A stretch of 34,959 bases of DNA from Eubacteriaceae bacterium (GCA_910574915.1 CAJTCR010000053.1:1-34959); one strand, 5' to 3'; shown: positions 8,505-16,097, counted from the stretch's first letter. Notes: a model not told the origin generated them from the letters alone. Program-made: numbers and translations.

Positions 8505-9812
8505 ATGGATCATTTTCTTGGAAGGAATGACGACAAGATGCAGTGCAGGGGGATTCTGCATATCGTAAAGGCAGGCGACACGCTCTATAAAATCGGAAAA
8601 GAGCATGGTGTTCCGGTATCAAGGATTATGTACGCAAATCCGTATGTGGATATCTACAACCTGCAAATCGGAGACGAGATCTGTGTGCCTGTGATGACGC
8701 CGCGCACACAGCAGACAGCTCCGGCAATCCAGATGCCGGCTGTCGAAACGCCCGCCAGAGGCTGGCAGGCGCCGCCACCAACGCCAATCAGTGAACGATA
8801 CGGAGAGGACTGGCAGGAGACCATGCCGCTGCCGATGCAGGAAAATGACGCGGGAAATTGGGTGCCTGGGACGCCTGGCGGAAACTGGCAGGGATCGACG
8901 CCAATGCCGGCAGCAGAAAACTGGCAGGGATCGACGCCAGCGGCAATGCCAGGAATGCCAGGAGGAGAACAGTCGTCGGCGATGCCAGGAAATGAGGATC
9001 GTATAGAAAACGGGAATGTGATGAATGGTGGCAGTGCCGGAAATGAGCAGGTGCCAATGCCAGCAGGCGGCAGTACAATGGGGAATGGCACGATGCGCAT
9101 GGACAGAACAGTAGAAAATGGTACAATGTGCACGGACAGAACAATGGAAAATGGTACAATGTGTACGGATAGAACAGCAGGAAATAACGGGATGCCAGCA
9201 GGCGGCAGAACAGCAGGAACAGACATGATGCCGATGTGCAGAAGGACAATCGGGACAGATGCAGGTACTATGCATATGCGCGGCGGTATGATTGCAAACT
9301 GCGCCATGCCGATGCCTGATGGGACAATGAGAACAGGCACGATGCCGATGTGCGATGGGACAATGGGAACAGGCACGATGCCGATGTATGGCGAAACAAT
9401 GGGAACGAATATGCCGCCAATGAGTAGCGGCATTGCTGATAATGGCGCATCTATGGATGACAATAGCAATTCGAACTGGATGCAGGAAACGCAAACGGCG
9501 GTATCAATGCCAAACCAGCAGGAAACAGCACAGGATGAAGCAAAGATGGCTGGTGACCAGCAAGAAGCCAGAATGGAAACGCCGGCATCTGACTGGCAGG
9601 AAGAAGCATATCAAGCAGCCGGCAGGGAAAATCGGGAAGAAGACCAGCAGGAGGCAGTTATGCCAGAAAATCAGCAGATGCAGGCGCAAATGCCGCTGTT
9701 CCATCAGGAGACACAGGAGACAGCGCAGGCATTATCCGGGCAAGCGATGCCGTGGGAACAAACGGCGGTAACAAATGCGATGATGCAGGAATATTTAGGT
9801 GTGCGGCGTTAG
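8505..9812 (+). CDS. LysM-domain protein with Met-rich repetitive tail
   Basis: 435 residues. Residues ~18-62 form one LysM domain (HIVKAGDTLYKIGKEHGV to IGDEICVP), which binds peptidoglycan or related glycans. There is no signal peptide or membrane helix. The rest is low complexity: GNWQGSTP repeats (~120-145), then many short units of the form GTM-x-MD/TDRT, GTMPM and MPAGG (~190-310), very rich in Met with scattered Cys, then a Gln/Glu/Met-rich end. An N-terminal LysM without secretion signal resembles spore coat proteins such as SafA, so a spore-surface role is possible; metal binding by Met/Cys is another idea. Both are inference. A second in-frame ATG at 8538, after GGAAGGA, may be the true start; neither has an ideal ribosome site. 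The stop codon abuts RNA copy 2. Long minus-strand open frames in this gene are by-products of its repetitive composition. Confidence 0.8.
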   Translation: MDHFLGRNDDKMQCRGILHIVKAGDTLYKIGKEHGVPVSRIMYANPYVDIYNLQIGDEICVPVMTPRTQQTAPAIQMPAVETPARGWQAPPPTPISERYGEDWQETMPLPMQENDAGNWVPGTPGGNWQGSTPMPAAENWQGSTPAAMPGMPGGEQSSAMPGNEDRIENGNVMNGGSAGNEQVPMPAGGSTMGNGTMRMDRTVENGTMCTDRTMENGTMCTDRTAGNNGMPAGGRTAGTDMMPMCRRTIGTDAGTMHMRGGMIANCAMPMPDGTMRTGTMPMCDGTMGTGTMPMYGETMGTNMPPMSSGIADNGASMDDNSNSNWMQETQTAVSMPNQQETAQDEAKMAGDQQEARMETPASDWQEEAYQAAGRENREEDQQEAVMPENQQMQAQMPLFHQETQETAQALSGQAMPWEQTAVTNAMMQEYLGVRR

Positions 9813-10102
9813 TGCTACAGCGAACAAACCATATCGGGCTTGTTTTAGTGACACTTACAAAGAGTAGCCGGGAGCGGGGATTGGCACACCCTGGCGGCGG
9901 CTTTGGAAGAATGATTAGAAGCTCTTGGTATTCTGCAAAATAACTAGGGGCGTAGCCAAGCGCCACCTTTAGCTGCCAGCGGGCAGCGAACTAGGTGGCG
10001 CGACCGTCCACAGCCATAGCGTACCAGCAGAATGCTTAGAGCTTCTTAGCATTCTGGAACGGACGCAGCCAGGGTGTGCCAATCCCCGCTTCCGGCGTCC
10101 CT
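9813..10102 (+). ncRNA. Candidate structured RNA element, copy 2
   Basis: Second copy of the element at 183-576. The closing stem pairs 9867-9898 with 10065-10096 (32 positions, one mismatch and one G-U), and helices 9918-9924/10039-10045 and 9928-9936/10027-10035 and the hairpin 9960-10001 match copy 1. A short helix near the 5' end (around 9822-9845) has a simple loop where copy 1 carries an extra hairpin. The element starts right at the stop of the LysM gene and ends about 100 bases before the rhomboid gene's own promoter. It is therefore not a leader of the downstream gene, which argues for a stand-alone or LysM-cotranscribed RNA. Confidence 0.7.
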
Positions 10103-10203
10103 TCCTGTAAAAATATACCAAAGCAACTCAAACACGTTCTAAGGGGATGTATGGAAATAACTATGAATTTTTTATAAATTTTGTGAAAGAAGCATCCGTT
10201 TGA

Positions 10204-10232
10204 TTGACAAAATATGCCGGTATTACTATAAT
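10204..10232 (+). promoter_or_regulatory. Consensus sigma-A promoter of the rhomboid-like gene
   Basis: TTGACA (10204-10209), 17-base spacer and TATAAT (10227-10232), a perfect match to the vegetative consensus. Transcription would start near 10239, giving a leader of about 78 bases. Confidence 0.85.
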
Positions 10233-10316
10233 TCTTAAAAGAGGAAGAAAATACATTGCCGTTACGTGTATTGCAAAGGTGCAGTACGAAGGAAAAGCGG
10301 CCAAATGGAGGTCCTG

Positions 10317-11168
10317 ATGAACTTTATGAACAAACTGGAGCGTAAGTTTTCAAGATACGCGGTATCCAACCTGACAATGTATCTGATCTTTGGGTATGTG
10401 GCAGGTTATGTAATGAGCAGGCTTGCACCGGGAATGCTGAATTACCTGACCTTAGACCCGTATCAGATTTTGCACGGGCAGGTCTGGCGCCTGGTCACAT
10501 GGGTTTTGATTCCGCCGTCTATGCAAAGTATCCTGTTTTATGCAATTATGATGTTGTTTTACTACCAGTTGGGCATGAACCTGGAGCGTTCCTGGGGTGT
10601 CTTTCGCTACAATGTCTATATTTTCGGAGGTATTTTGTATACAATTATCGGTGCGGTAGTTACATGGCTGGTTATGACGGCAGTGTATAAAAATGCGGCG
10701 CTTACTGGCGCGATTGTCGGGATGCAGGTCAGTACGTATTACATCTGCATGTCTATTTTTCTGGCATTTGCCGTATGCTATCCGAATATGCAGGTAATGC
10801 TGTATTTTATTATACCGATCAAGATGAAATGGATGGCATATGTGTATGCGGTGCTGATGCTGCTTGATCTGGTGCAGAGCGCCTGGCCGCAGAGGATCGT
10901 TATGGTGATGTCGCTTTTAAACTTTGGGATTTTCTTTTTATCGACCAGAGACCTGTATCGGTATTCTCCAAAGGAAATACACCGCAGGAGGGCGTACCGC
11001 CAGGCTGTAAGCCGTCCGCAGAATGCAGGAATTACAAAGCATAAATGCGCGATCTGCGGCAGGACGGAGTTAGATGACCCGTCACTTGAGTTCCGCTTCT
11101 GTTCAAAATGTGCGGGAAATTATGAATATTGTCAGGAGCATTTATTTACACACCAGCATGTGAAATAG
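10317..11168 (+). CDS. Rhomboid-like pseudoprotease with C-terminal zinc ribbon
   Basis: 283 residues from this start. GQVWRLVTWVLIPP, then about six hydrophobic helices with LGMNLERSWGVFRYNVY, matches the rhomboid family layout. In active rhomboids the catalytic Ser sits in GxSG; here the segment reads ALTGAIVG (residues ~128-135), so Ser is replaced by Thr, and the catalytic His of the late helix is absent. It is therefore probably a non-proteolytic membrane protein. After the membrane part, two CxxC pairs (C234/C237 and C252/C255), then YCQEH and further His residues, form a zinc ribbon facing the cytoplasm or outside. The start at 10317 is chosen because GGAGG stands five bases before it; the frame opens 17 codons earlier without a ribosome site. 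It is monocistronic, between a consensus promoter and a terminator. Confidence 0.75.
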   Translation: MNFMNKLERKFSRYAVSNLTMYLIFGYVAGYVMSRLAPGMLNYLTLDPYQILHGQVWRLVTWVLIPPSMQSILFYAIMMLFYYQLGMNLERSWGVFRYNVYIFGGILYTIIGAVVTWLVMTAVYKNAALTGAIVGMQVSTYYICMSIFLAFAVCYPNMQVMLYFIIPIKMKWMAYVYAVLMLLDLVQSAWPQRIVMVMSLLNFGIFFLSTRDLYRYSPKEIHRRRAYRQAVSRPQNAGITKHKCAICGRTELDDPSLEFRFCSKCAGNYEYCQEHLFTHQHVK

Positions 11169-11173
11169 TGCTT

Positions 11174-11210
11174 ACCGCTTGTTCTTTGTATAGAGGGCAG
11201 GCGGTTTTTT
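11174..11210 (+). terminator. Rho-independent terminator after the rhomboid-like gene
   Basis: ACCGCTTGTTCT pairs with AGAGGGCAGGCGGT (about 12 pairs including G-U) around a short loop and is followed by six T. It begins 5 bases after the stop codon. Confidence 0.8.
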
Positions 11211-11211
11211 A

Positions 11212-11240
11212 TTGACAAAATCTTGTTATCGTTGTAAAAT
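11212..11240 (+). promoter_or_regulatory. Consensus sigma-A promoter of the toxin-antitoxin pair
   Basis: TTGACA (11212-11217), 17-base spacer and TAAAAT (11235-11240), immediately after the preceding terminator. Transcription would start near 11247. The TTG of the -35 box is in frame with the toxin but cannot be its start codon. Confidence 0.8.
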
Positions 11241-11292
11241 AATGATAGGAAATTTGAAAAATACGATCATACTCTCTTCGGGGGAAAAAGAA

Positions 11293-11679
11293 TTGCATAT
11301 AACAATGGAACATATCAGGCAGTATCTTTGTGATGTAAAAGAAGCCGTCCGCAATCAAAGGTACCGGCTTGATCGAAATACGAAAAGACAGGATAATATA
11401 AATCTTTTTCTGGATTACGTCATTGATGAAGCAAAGGTGAAAGAGATCATCCTGCGTCTTACTGAGAACGATTTTTCAGAAATCTTACAAAATAAGCATA
11501 AAGGATATGAGCACGAACAGTTGTATGTTTTCGGAAAGGATGTTGTTCTTTTAGAAAGAAATGGAATTGAGCAGACAACGGTTTCCTTGTATATAAAATT
11601 TAACAAACTGGACAATGGTTTTTTGATAGTGATTTCGTTTCATAAGCAGAAACGGCCGCTTACCTATTATTTTAAATAG
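11293..11679 (+). CDS. MqsR-like toxin of a type II toxin-antitoxin pair
   Basis: About 128 residues from this start. The core (IILRLTENDFSEIL, then YVFGKDVVLLER, VSLYIKFNKL and FLIVISFHKQKR) follows the order and spacing of MqsR-family RNases of the RelE superfamily: helix with LtxxDF, then a strand ending in V, then YIK and ISFH. MqsR cleaves mRNA; whether this one does is inference from resemblance and from the adjacent antitoxin. The frame is open back to 11212, but that is inside the promoter. A TTG at 11293, eight bases after a run of five G, is the best ribosome-site match; the ATG at 11305 is the alternative. The antitoxin starts 22 bases after the stop. Confidence 0.6.
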   Translation: MHITMEHIRQYLCDVKEAVRNQRYRLDRNTKRQDNINLFLDYVIDEAKVKEIILRLTENDFSEILQNKHKGYEHEQLYVFGKDVVLLERNGIEQTTVSLYIKFNKLDNGFLIVISFHKQKRPLTYYFK

Positions 11680-11701
11680 CAAAAAAACGGAGGCAGCTAT
11701 T

Positions 11702-12703
11702 ATGACAGAGTATCGAAGAAAAGATTTTTGTATAGAATGTAGAAAAGAAACTGAATATATTTTGCGGAAACAAACGATCAGAAAGGCAATCAGAGGCCAG
11801 GAATATACGTTTGAAATTACTGTGGCGGTATGCACCGAATGTGGGGAGCAAATGAGCTTACACGGGCTGATGGATTTGAATGTGCAAGAAGTCGATCAGC
11901 AGTACAGGGCTGCTGAAGGGATTGTTTCGATAGAAGATATTGAAAAGCTGATGAAGATTTACAAGATTGGAAAAGCACCGTTGTCTTATGCGCTTGGCTT
12001 TGGAGAAGTTACGATTGCAAGGTATTTAGAAGGCCAGGTTCCGTCCAGGGAGTATTCGGATATTATAAAAAATGCACTTGCTTCGCCAGCATATATGAAA
12101 AGTAAACTCGTGAAGCACCGTGAAAGGATTACGGACGCTGCGTACAAAAAAGCATTGGCGGCGGCTGACAGCCTGCTGCACCTTTTTTCGGTGTCTGAAA
12201 AAATGCTTCGTGTAATTTCTTATGTATTTGATCAATTAGAAGAGGTAACTCCTCTGATGCTTCAAAAACTGCTTTATTTTATTCAGGGAAATTATTCTGC
12301 GCTGCATAAAATGCCGATTTTTGAGGAAGATTGCAGGGCGTGGGTTCATGGGCCTGTGTATCCAGAAGTATATGACCTGTTTCGGGATTTTAAGTATAAT
12401 CCGATAGAGGATGCGCGGTTTGCGCTTTTGCGTGGCACAGCGGACGCATTGACAGAAGAGGAAAGAAAAAGCATTGATTTGGTTGTGAATACGTTTGGCA
12501 TGTATGGAGGCAAAGTGCTAGAGAAAATTACGCATAATGAGGAACCGTGGAAGAGTGCGAGGAAGGGGTATTCGGATCATATTCCATCTAGTGAAATGCT
12601 GACAAAAGACAGCATTCAAAAGTATTATGAGACTGTCGACATGAAGTATGGAATAGAAACGGAGCAGGGATTAATGAACTATATTCAGGATATGCTAAAA
12701 TAA
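11702..12703 (+). CDS. Antitoxin: MqsA-type zinc finger and HTH fused to Panacea domain
   Basis: 333 residues. The N-terminus has a YgiT/MqsA-type zinc finger (C10, C13, C44, C47). Residues ~75-120 form a helix-turn-helix of the XRE/MqsA kind (IGKAPLSYALGFGEVTIARYLEG). Residues ~165-330 match the Panacea (SocA/GepA, DUF4065) domain: QKLLYFIQGNYSALHKMPIFEEDCRAWVHGPVYPEVY. The Panacea domain is known as a widespread antitoxin module that neutralises unrelated toxins. Joined to the MqsA-like parts, this protein probably binds both the toxin product and the shared promoter at 11212, so the operon should be autoregulated. AACGGAGGCAG lies nine bases before the ATG. A terminator follows 33 bases after the stop. 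Confidence 0.82.
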   Translation: MTEYRRKDFCIECRKETEYILRKQTIRKAIRGQEYTFEITVAVCTECGEQMSLHGLMDLNVQEVDQQYRAAEGIVSIEDIEKLMKIYKIGKAPLSYALGFGEVTIARYLEGQVPSREYSDIIKNALASPAYMKSKLVKHRERITDAAYKKALAAADSLLHLFSVSEKMLRVISYVFDQLEEVTPLMLQKLLYFIQGNYSALHKMPIFEEDCRAWVHGPVYPEVYDLFRDFKYNPIEDARFALLRGTADALTEEERKSIDLVVNTFGMYGGKVLEKITHNEEPWKSARKGYSDHIPSSEMLTKDSIQKYYETVDMKYGIETEQGLMNYIQDMLK

Positions 12704-12735
12704 GTGCTTACAATATTGCAACAGATCTGCTTTAT

Positions 12736-12760
12736 GCTCGGATTTATCCGGGCTTTTTTT
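12736..12760 (+). terminator. Rho-independent terminator after the toxin-antitoxin pair
   Basis: GCTCGGA and TCCGGGC form a seven-pair stem (one G-U) with a four-base loop, followed by seven T. Confidence 0.85.
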
Positions 12761-12824
12761 GTCCCGGCTATCCTTTTTTACCCAAGAGTGGTTATACTTA
12801 ATAAGGAAAACAAAGGAGGTAGTT

Positions 12825-13367
12825 GTGGACGTCGATTTTTTACTGCTTATGAAGATGAAGCAAGGCGAAGAAGATGCTTTTGACAAGTTTATCCGAAAAT
12901 ATTATGAGGAAATTTTAAAATACTGCACTTACCACTGCTTTGACAGTGAATATGCCAGGGACTTGACGCAGGAAACGTTTTTACGTTTTTTTGCAAATCT
13001 GTCTGCGTATCAATACTGTGGAAAGACGAAAAACTATCTGTATACTATAGCAGGCAATCTTTGCAAAAACTATTATAAAAAGAAAAAAGAAGATGTGATG
13101 GACAAAGAAGGGCTGCAAGCAAAAGCAGGCGCCGCGGCAGATCCTTTTGCGGGCGTGCTGGATCAGATGGAAATGCAGGCGGCGCTTGCGGGGCTTTCGG
13201 AAGAATTTCGGGAGGTTTTGATCTTATATTATTTTCAGGAACTAAAGCTTAAGGAGATCGCCGGTGTATTGGGGATAGGGCTGCCGCTTGTCAAATACAG
13301 GATGCGGCAGGCGAAACAGCAGTTAAAGGAATTTTTTGAGAGGAGGGGCACATGGACGCAGATTTAA
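12825..13367 (+). CDS. ECF-type RNA polymerase sigma factor
   Basis: 180 residues from a GTG start that sits five bases after AAAGGAGG; the open frame begins 22 codons earlier, inside the terminator region, without a ribosome site. Region 2 is visible as FDKFIRKYYEEILKYC to ARDLTQETFLRFFANL (the -10 binding part), and region 4 as LSEEFREVLILYYFQEL with the helix-turn-helix LKEIAGVLGIGLPLVKYRMRQA. It directs transcription of a small regulon, likely including its own operon. The last 16 bases overlap the next gene, so the two are translationally coupled; that neighbour is the obvious candidate regulator. Confidence 0.9.
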   Translation: MDVDFLLLMKMKQGEEDAFDKFIRKYYEEILKYCTYHCFDSEYARDLTQETFLRFFANLSAYQYCGKTKNYLYTIAGNLCKNYYKKKKEDVMDKEGLQAKAGAAADPFAGVLDQMEMQAALAGLSEEFREVLILYYFQELKLKEIAGVLGIGLPLVKYRMRQAKQQLKEFFERRGTWTQI

Positions 13368-14083
13368 AAAAAAGGCTGGATACATACAAGCAGCAGTTTC
13401 CGATTGCGGTGAAAGAGGAAGCGGTGCTTGAGACGATTCGAATGTCGAAAAAGGCCTATTGTGAAAAAGAATGTGAAAAAATGCTGACCTATTGGGAATT
13501 TTTATGGTCGCAGCTTTGTATTTTGCGAAAAAGGTGGTGGCTGTGCCAGCTTCTGCTGCTGGTGGCATGGGGCGGTATGCTGTCGTATATGGAAGAGGCA
13601 TACTATGTCCGCAGAAGTATGGGAATTACTGCCGTGTTGTTTATCATTCTGGTAATTCCTGAATTGTGGAAAAACAGGACATACTGCTGTATGGAGATTG
13701 AAACGGCTGCGTTTTATTCGCTCAGGCAGATCTATGCGGCACGCATCCTGCTGTTTGGGATCGCAGACCTTGTTCTGCTGTCGGCATTTTGCATCGTGCT
13801 GTATGGACAGCTTTCTTTTACATTTTTGGAAATACTGGTGCAGTTTTTGTTTCCGATGGTAGTGACAGCGTGTATTTGTTTCAAAATCTTATGTAAACCG
13901 TATGTGCAAAGTGAAGGAACCGCGGTTATGGCATGTATGGCATGGAGCGTTGTCTGGTGGATGATTGCCGTGCAGGATCAGCTTTATACGGCAGTTATGC
14001 TGCCGGTATGGATTGTTTTGTTTGGCGTTGCGTTTGTAAGCCTGGTGTCTGCGGTGCATCAGACGGTGCATGTGCCGCTATGA
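13352..14083 (+). CDS. Six-helix membrane protein coupled to the ECF sigma factor
   Basis: 243 residues. The first ~60 are soluble and charged, followed by about six hydrophobic helices (the first around WWLCQLLLLVAWGGML, the last around MLPVWIVLFGVAFVSLV). No enzymatic motif is recognised. Its start lies inside the sigma gene with GAGGAGGGG just before the ATG, so production is tied to the sigma factor. The arrangement, a cytoplasmic N-terminal segment followed by membrane helices next to an ECF sigma gene, fits an anti-sigma or sensor protein, but no zinc-binding anti-sigma motif (HxxxCxxC) is present. A role as partner of the downstream permease is also possible. Confidence 0.7.
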   Translation: MDADLKKRLDTYKQQFPIAVKEEAVLETIRMSKKAYCEKECEKMLTYWEFLWSQLCILRKRWWLCQLLLLVAWGGMLSYMEEAYYVRRSMGITAVLFIILVIPELWKNRTYCCMEIETAAFYSLRQIYAARILLFGIADLVLLSAFCIVLYGQLSFTFLEILVQFLFPMVVTACICFKILCKPYVQSEGTAVMACMAWSVVWWMIAVQDQLYTAVMLPVWIVLFGVAFVSLVSAVHQTVHVPL

Positions 14084-14115
14084 TAAAATCACGTAGGTAA
14101 AGGGGTGGCAAAAGT

Positions 14116-15330
14116 ATGATTTTGGTGTGGTATGAACTGAAAAAAATATTCGCGAAAAGGAGCCATCAGGCGGTGCTTTTTTTGCTGGCGGCAACCGTAT
14201 GCGCCGCGGCAATTTTAACGATACGGGATGTCCGGTATTATGAGCAAGATGGTACAGTTCTTTGCGGCGCGCCTGCCGCTAAGCGGCTAAAAGCGGAGCA
14301 AAAGGAGTGGGAAGGCGAAGTGACTGGTGAAGTGCTGCGCCTTGTTGTGGAAAAAATCAAAGAGATTGACGCTGCGTCTGCTTCCATAGACGATGCTTTT
14401 GTAAAAAAACAGGGGCTTTTGGGGATTGCAAATCTGCTCAGTCAGGGATGTTTTACATATGGAGGATATGAGTATGATTTGCCGGGCAATATTTCCCCGG
14501 ATCATGCGCAAAGGCTATATGAAATGCGGATCTTACTGCTGAAACAGGAATTAGAAGATAAGAGACAGACAGTAAGCCTGACCGAGCAGAAAAAAGCGTT
14601 TTTGCTCAGGCAGTATCAAAGCCTTGAAACGCCGCTTTACTATACTTATGCGGAAGGCTGGAAGGCGCTGTTAGATTCTCAGTATTTGCCGACGCTGATG
14701 ATTATTACGATTGTGATGATCGGCTTTTTGGCAGCGGGCATTTTTCCAGATGAATTTTATACGGGAGCAGATGCCGTCTTTTTTTCTTCCTGCCTGGGCA
14801 GAAAGCAGGGAACGGCGGCAAAGGTTGCGGCAGGCTTTTTCATGGTGACTGCTATTTACTGGACAGCGATGCTTGCGTTTTCCGCGCTTGTGCTTGGCGT
14901 GCTTGGAGCAGGCGGAGCCGGGTGCATGGTGCAGACCGGCTTTGGAAACTGGGAAAGCATCTACAACATTACCTACGGGCAGGACTGGCTGCTGTCGATG
15001 TGCGGCGGATATGCGGGACATTTGTTTATTTTGTCGCTTGCGATGCTGCTGTCTGTAAAGAGCCGCTCTGCCGTGCCTGCGGTGGCAGTTCCTTTTCTGC
15101 TGTCCTGCATTCCGATGTTTTTGTCAAGAATCCCGGTACTTGCCCCGGTGATGCAGTTCTTTCCAGATATGCTGCTTCGGATTAACAAATTTTTGGATGG
15201 CTGGTATCTGATTCAGATAGGCAGCCATGTATACGCAAGCTATACGGTGCTGGTTCCGCTTTATCTGGTGCTGTCTGTGGCGCTGGTTCCGGTTTTATAT
15301 AGGAGTTTTGGAAGGACAGGGAAGAAATGA
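14116..15330 (+). CDS. ABC-2-type permease-like membrane protein
   Basis: 404 residues. One membrane helix near the N-terminus (AVLFLLAATVCAAAILTI) is followed by a long external segment (~40-190) rich in charged residues, then about five helices from ~195 to the end. This is the topology of ABC-2 permeases of the bacitracin/lantibiotic and Na+ exporter kind, and the opening MILVWYELKKIFAKRS is typical of them. It starts 32 bases after the preceding gene, behind AGGGGTGG, and so belongs to the sigma-factor operon. No ATP-binding subunit is encoded next to it, which is unusual. The substrate is unknown. The last codons lead directly into the palindrome-bounded segment. Confidence 0.65.
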   Translation: MILVWYELKKIFAKRSHQAVLFLLAATVCAAAILTIRDVRYYEQDGTVLCGAPAAKRLKAEQKEWEGEVTGEVLRLVVEKIKEIDAASASIDDAFVKKQGLLGIANLLSQGCFTYGGYEYDLPGNISPDHAQRLYEMRILLLKQELEDKRQTVSLTEQKKAFLLRQYQSLETPLYYTYAEGWKALLDSQYLPTLMIITIVMIGFLAAGIFPDEFYTGADAVFFSSCLGRKQGTAAKVAAGFFMVTAIYWTAMLAFSALVLGVLGAGGAGCMVQTGFGNWESIYNITYGQDWLLSMCGGYAGHLFILSLAMLLSVKSRSAVPAVAVPFLLSCIPMFLSRIPVLAPVMQFFPDMLLRINKFLDGWYLIQIGSHVYASYTVLVPLYLVLSVALVPVLYRSFGRTGKK

Positions 15331-15728
15331 GGGTTAGAAACTGTTCTCAAACATAACATTTTACTTTAAAATGTTGTCTGAAAGTATTCTATACCACTTT
15401 TCTCTATTTTGCAACAGGAAAGAAAAAATTGGCAGTTTTTGCTGTTTTTTCTTTCTTTTTTTCTGGAAAATCTAGGAAATATCTCCAAAAAATTCACATG
15501 ATTTTAACCTTAACTAAAAGCTTGTCTTGCGGGATAAGCACACAGGCTTTGCGTTTTTTTACCAGATGCGAAAGCTCCATATTTTATAAAAATGTGCAAA
15601 ATCCCTTATTTTATGCGGGTTTTCAAATATCTGACTACGATTAGAAAACATAACATTTTAAAGTAAAATGTTATGTTTTCTGGTTAACGGTTGAAAAGCA
15701 GGCTGCCGGATGCAGATGGGAGGAAATC
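15331..15728. repeat. Non-coding segment with palindromic terminal inverted repeats (MITE-like)
   Basis: A shared ~27-base sequence (AAACATAACATTTTACTTTA and so on) stands at 15349-15375 and, inverted, ends at about 15679. Each end is itself a palindrome: the left forms ~11 pairs, the right (15643-15681) a near-perfect 18-pair stem with a 3-base loop. The ~290 bases between are AT-rich, and the only open frame (71 codons at 15429-15644) has no ribosome site or recognisable sequence, so I treat it as non-coding. The whole could be a miniature transposable element, or the right palindrome could be an operator or terminator in front of the XRE gene that begins at 15729. Confidence 0.55.
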
Positions 15729-16097
15729 ATGAGGGAACTGGATTATACAAAAATGGGTATGCGTATCCGCCAGGTCAGAAAGGCAAAAGGCTGGTCGCAG
15801 GAGGAGCTTGCGAAAAAATGCGGGATCAGCATGTCGTTTCTGGGACATATCGAACGTGGGACGCGGATTATGAGCCTGGAGACATTTGTAAGCCTGTGCG
15901 GGGCACTGGATACGGACGCGGGCGAGCTGCTCTGGGGCGAGGTAAAATATTGCCAGAAGGCGGTATGTGATATCCATGCGGCTGCGTCTGGGGACGGAAC
16001 CGGGCAGAGGAAGAAAAAGGGCGAAGGTGGAAGCGATACTTATGCGATGTATGTCAAAATTATGAAGTCTGTGGCGGAGATTATGAATGAGGCGTGA
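15729..16097 (+). CDS. XRE-family transcriptional regulator
   Basis: 122 residues. Residues ~8-63 form a complete helix-turn-helix of the Cro/CI type (IRQVRKAKGWSQEELAKKCG, then SMSFLGHIERG and SLETFVSLCGAL). The rest is a short linker and an acidic/helical tail (SDTYAMYVKIMKSVAEIMNEA) without a recognised domain, possibly for dimerisation. GGGAGG stands six bases before the ATG. It lies 52 bases before the first glycosyltransferase on the same strand, so it may control the polysaccharide locus; the 18-pair palindrome ending at 15681 is a candidate binding site. Both points are inference from position. Confidence 0.88.
   Translation: MRELDYTKMGMRIRQVRKAKGWSQEELAKKCGISMSFLGHIERGTRIMSLETFVSLCGALDTDAGELLWGEVKYCQKAVCDIHAAASGDGTGQRKKKGEGGSDTYAMYVKIMKSVAEIMNEA

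Noticed and set aside
8619..9494. Long minus-strand open frames (up to 291 codons) within the LysM gene
   Set aside because: They come from the low-complexity Met/Gly/Thr codon repeats of the plus strand; their products are His/Ser/Cys-rich without any domain, and no ribosome sites were seen.
183..10102. Known RNAs such as RNase P, tmRNA, 6S RNA, T-box leader or group I intron
   Set aside because: None of the diagnostic sequence blocks I know for these (for example the RNase P core or the T-box sequence) is present, and none would occur as two copies in these positions.
183..10102. CRISPR array
   Set aside because: No regularly spaced short direct repeats and no cas genes anywhere in the window; the similar segments are two long single copies.
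15429..15644. 71-codon open frame inside the MITE-like segment
   Set aside because: No ribosome site, no recognised sequence, AT-rich and bounded by the repeats; more likely chance.
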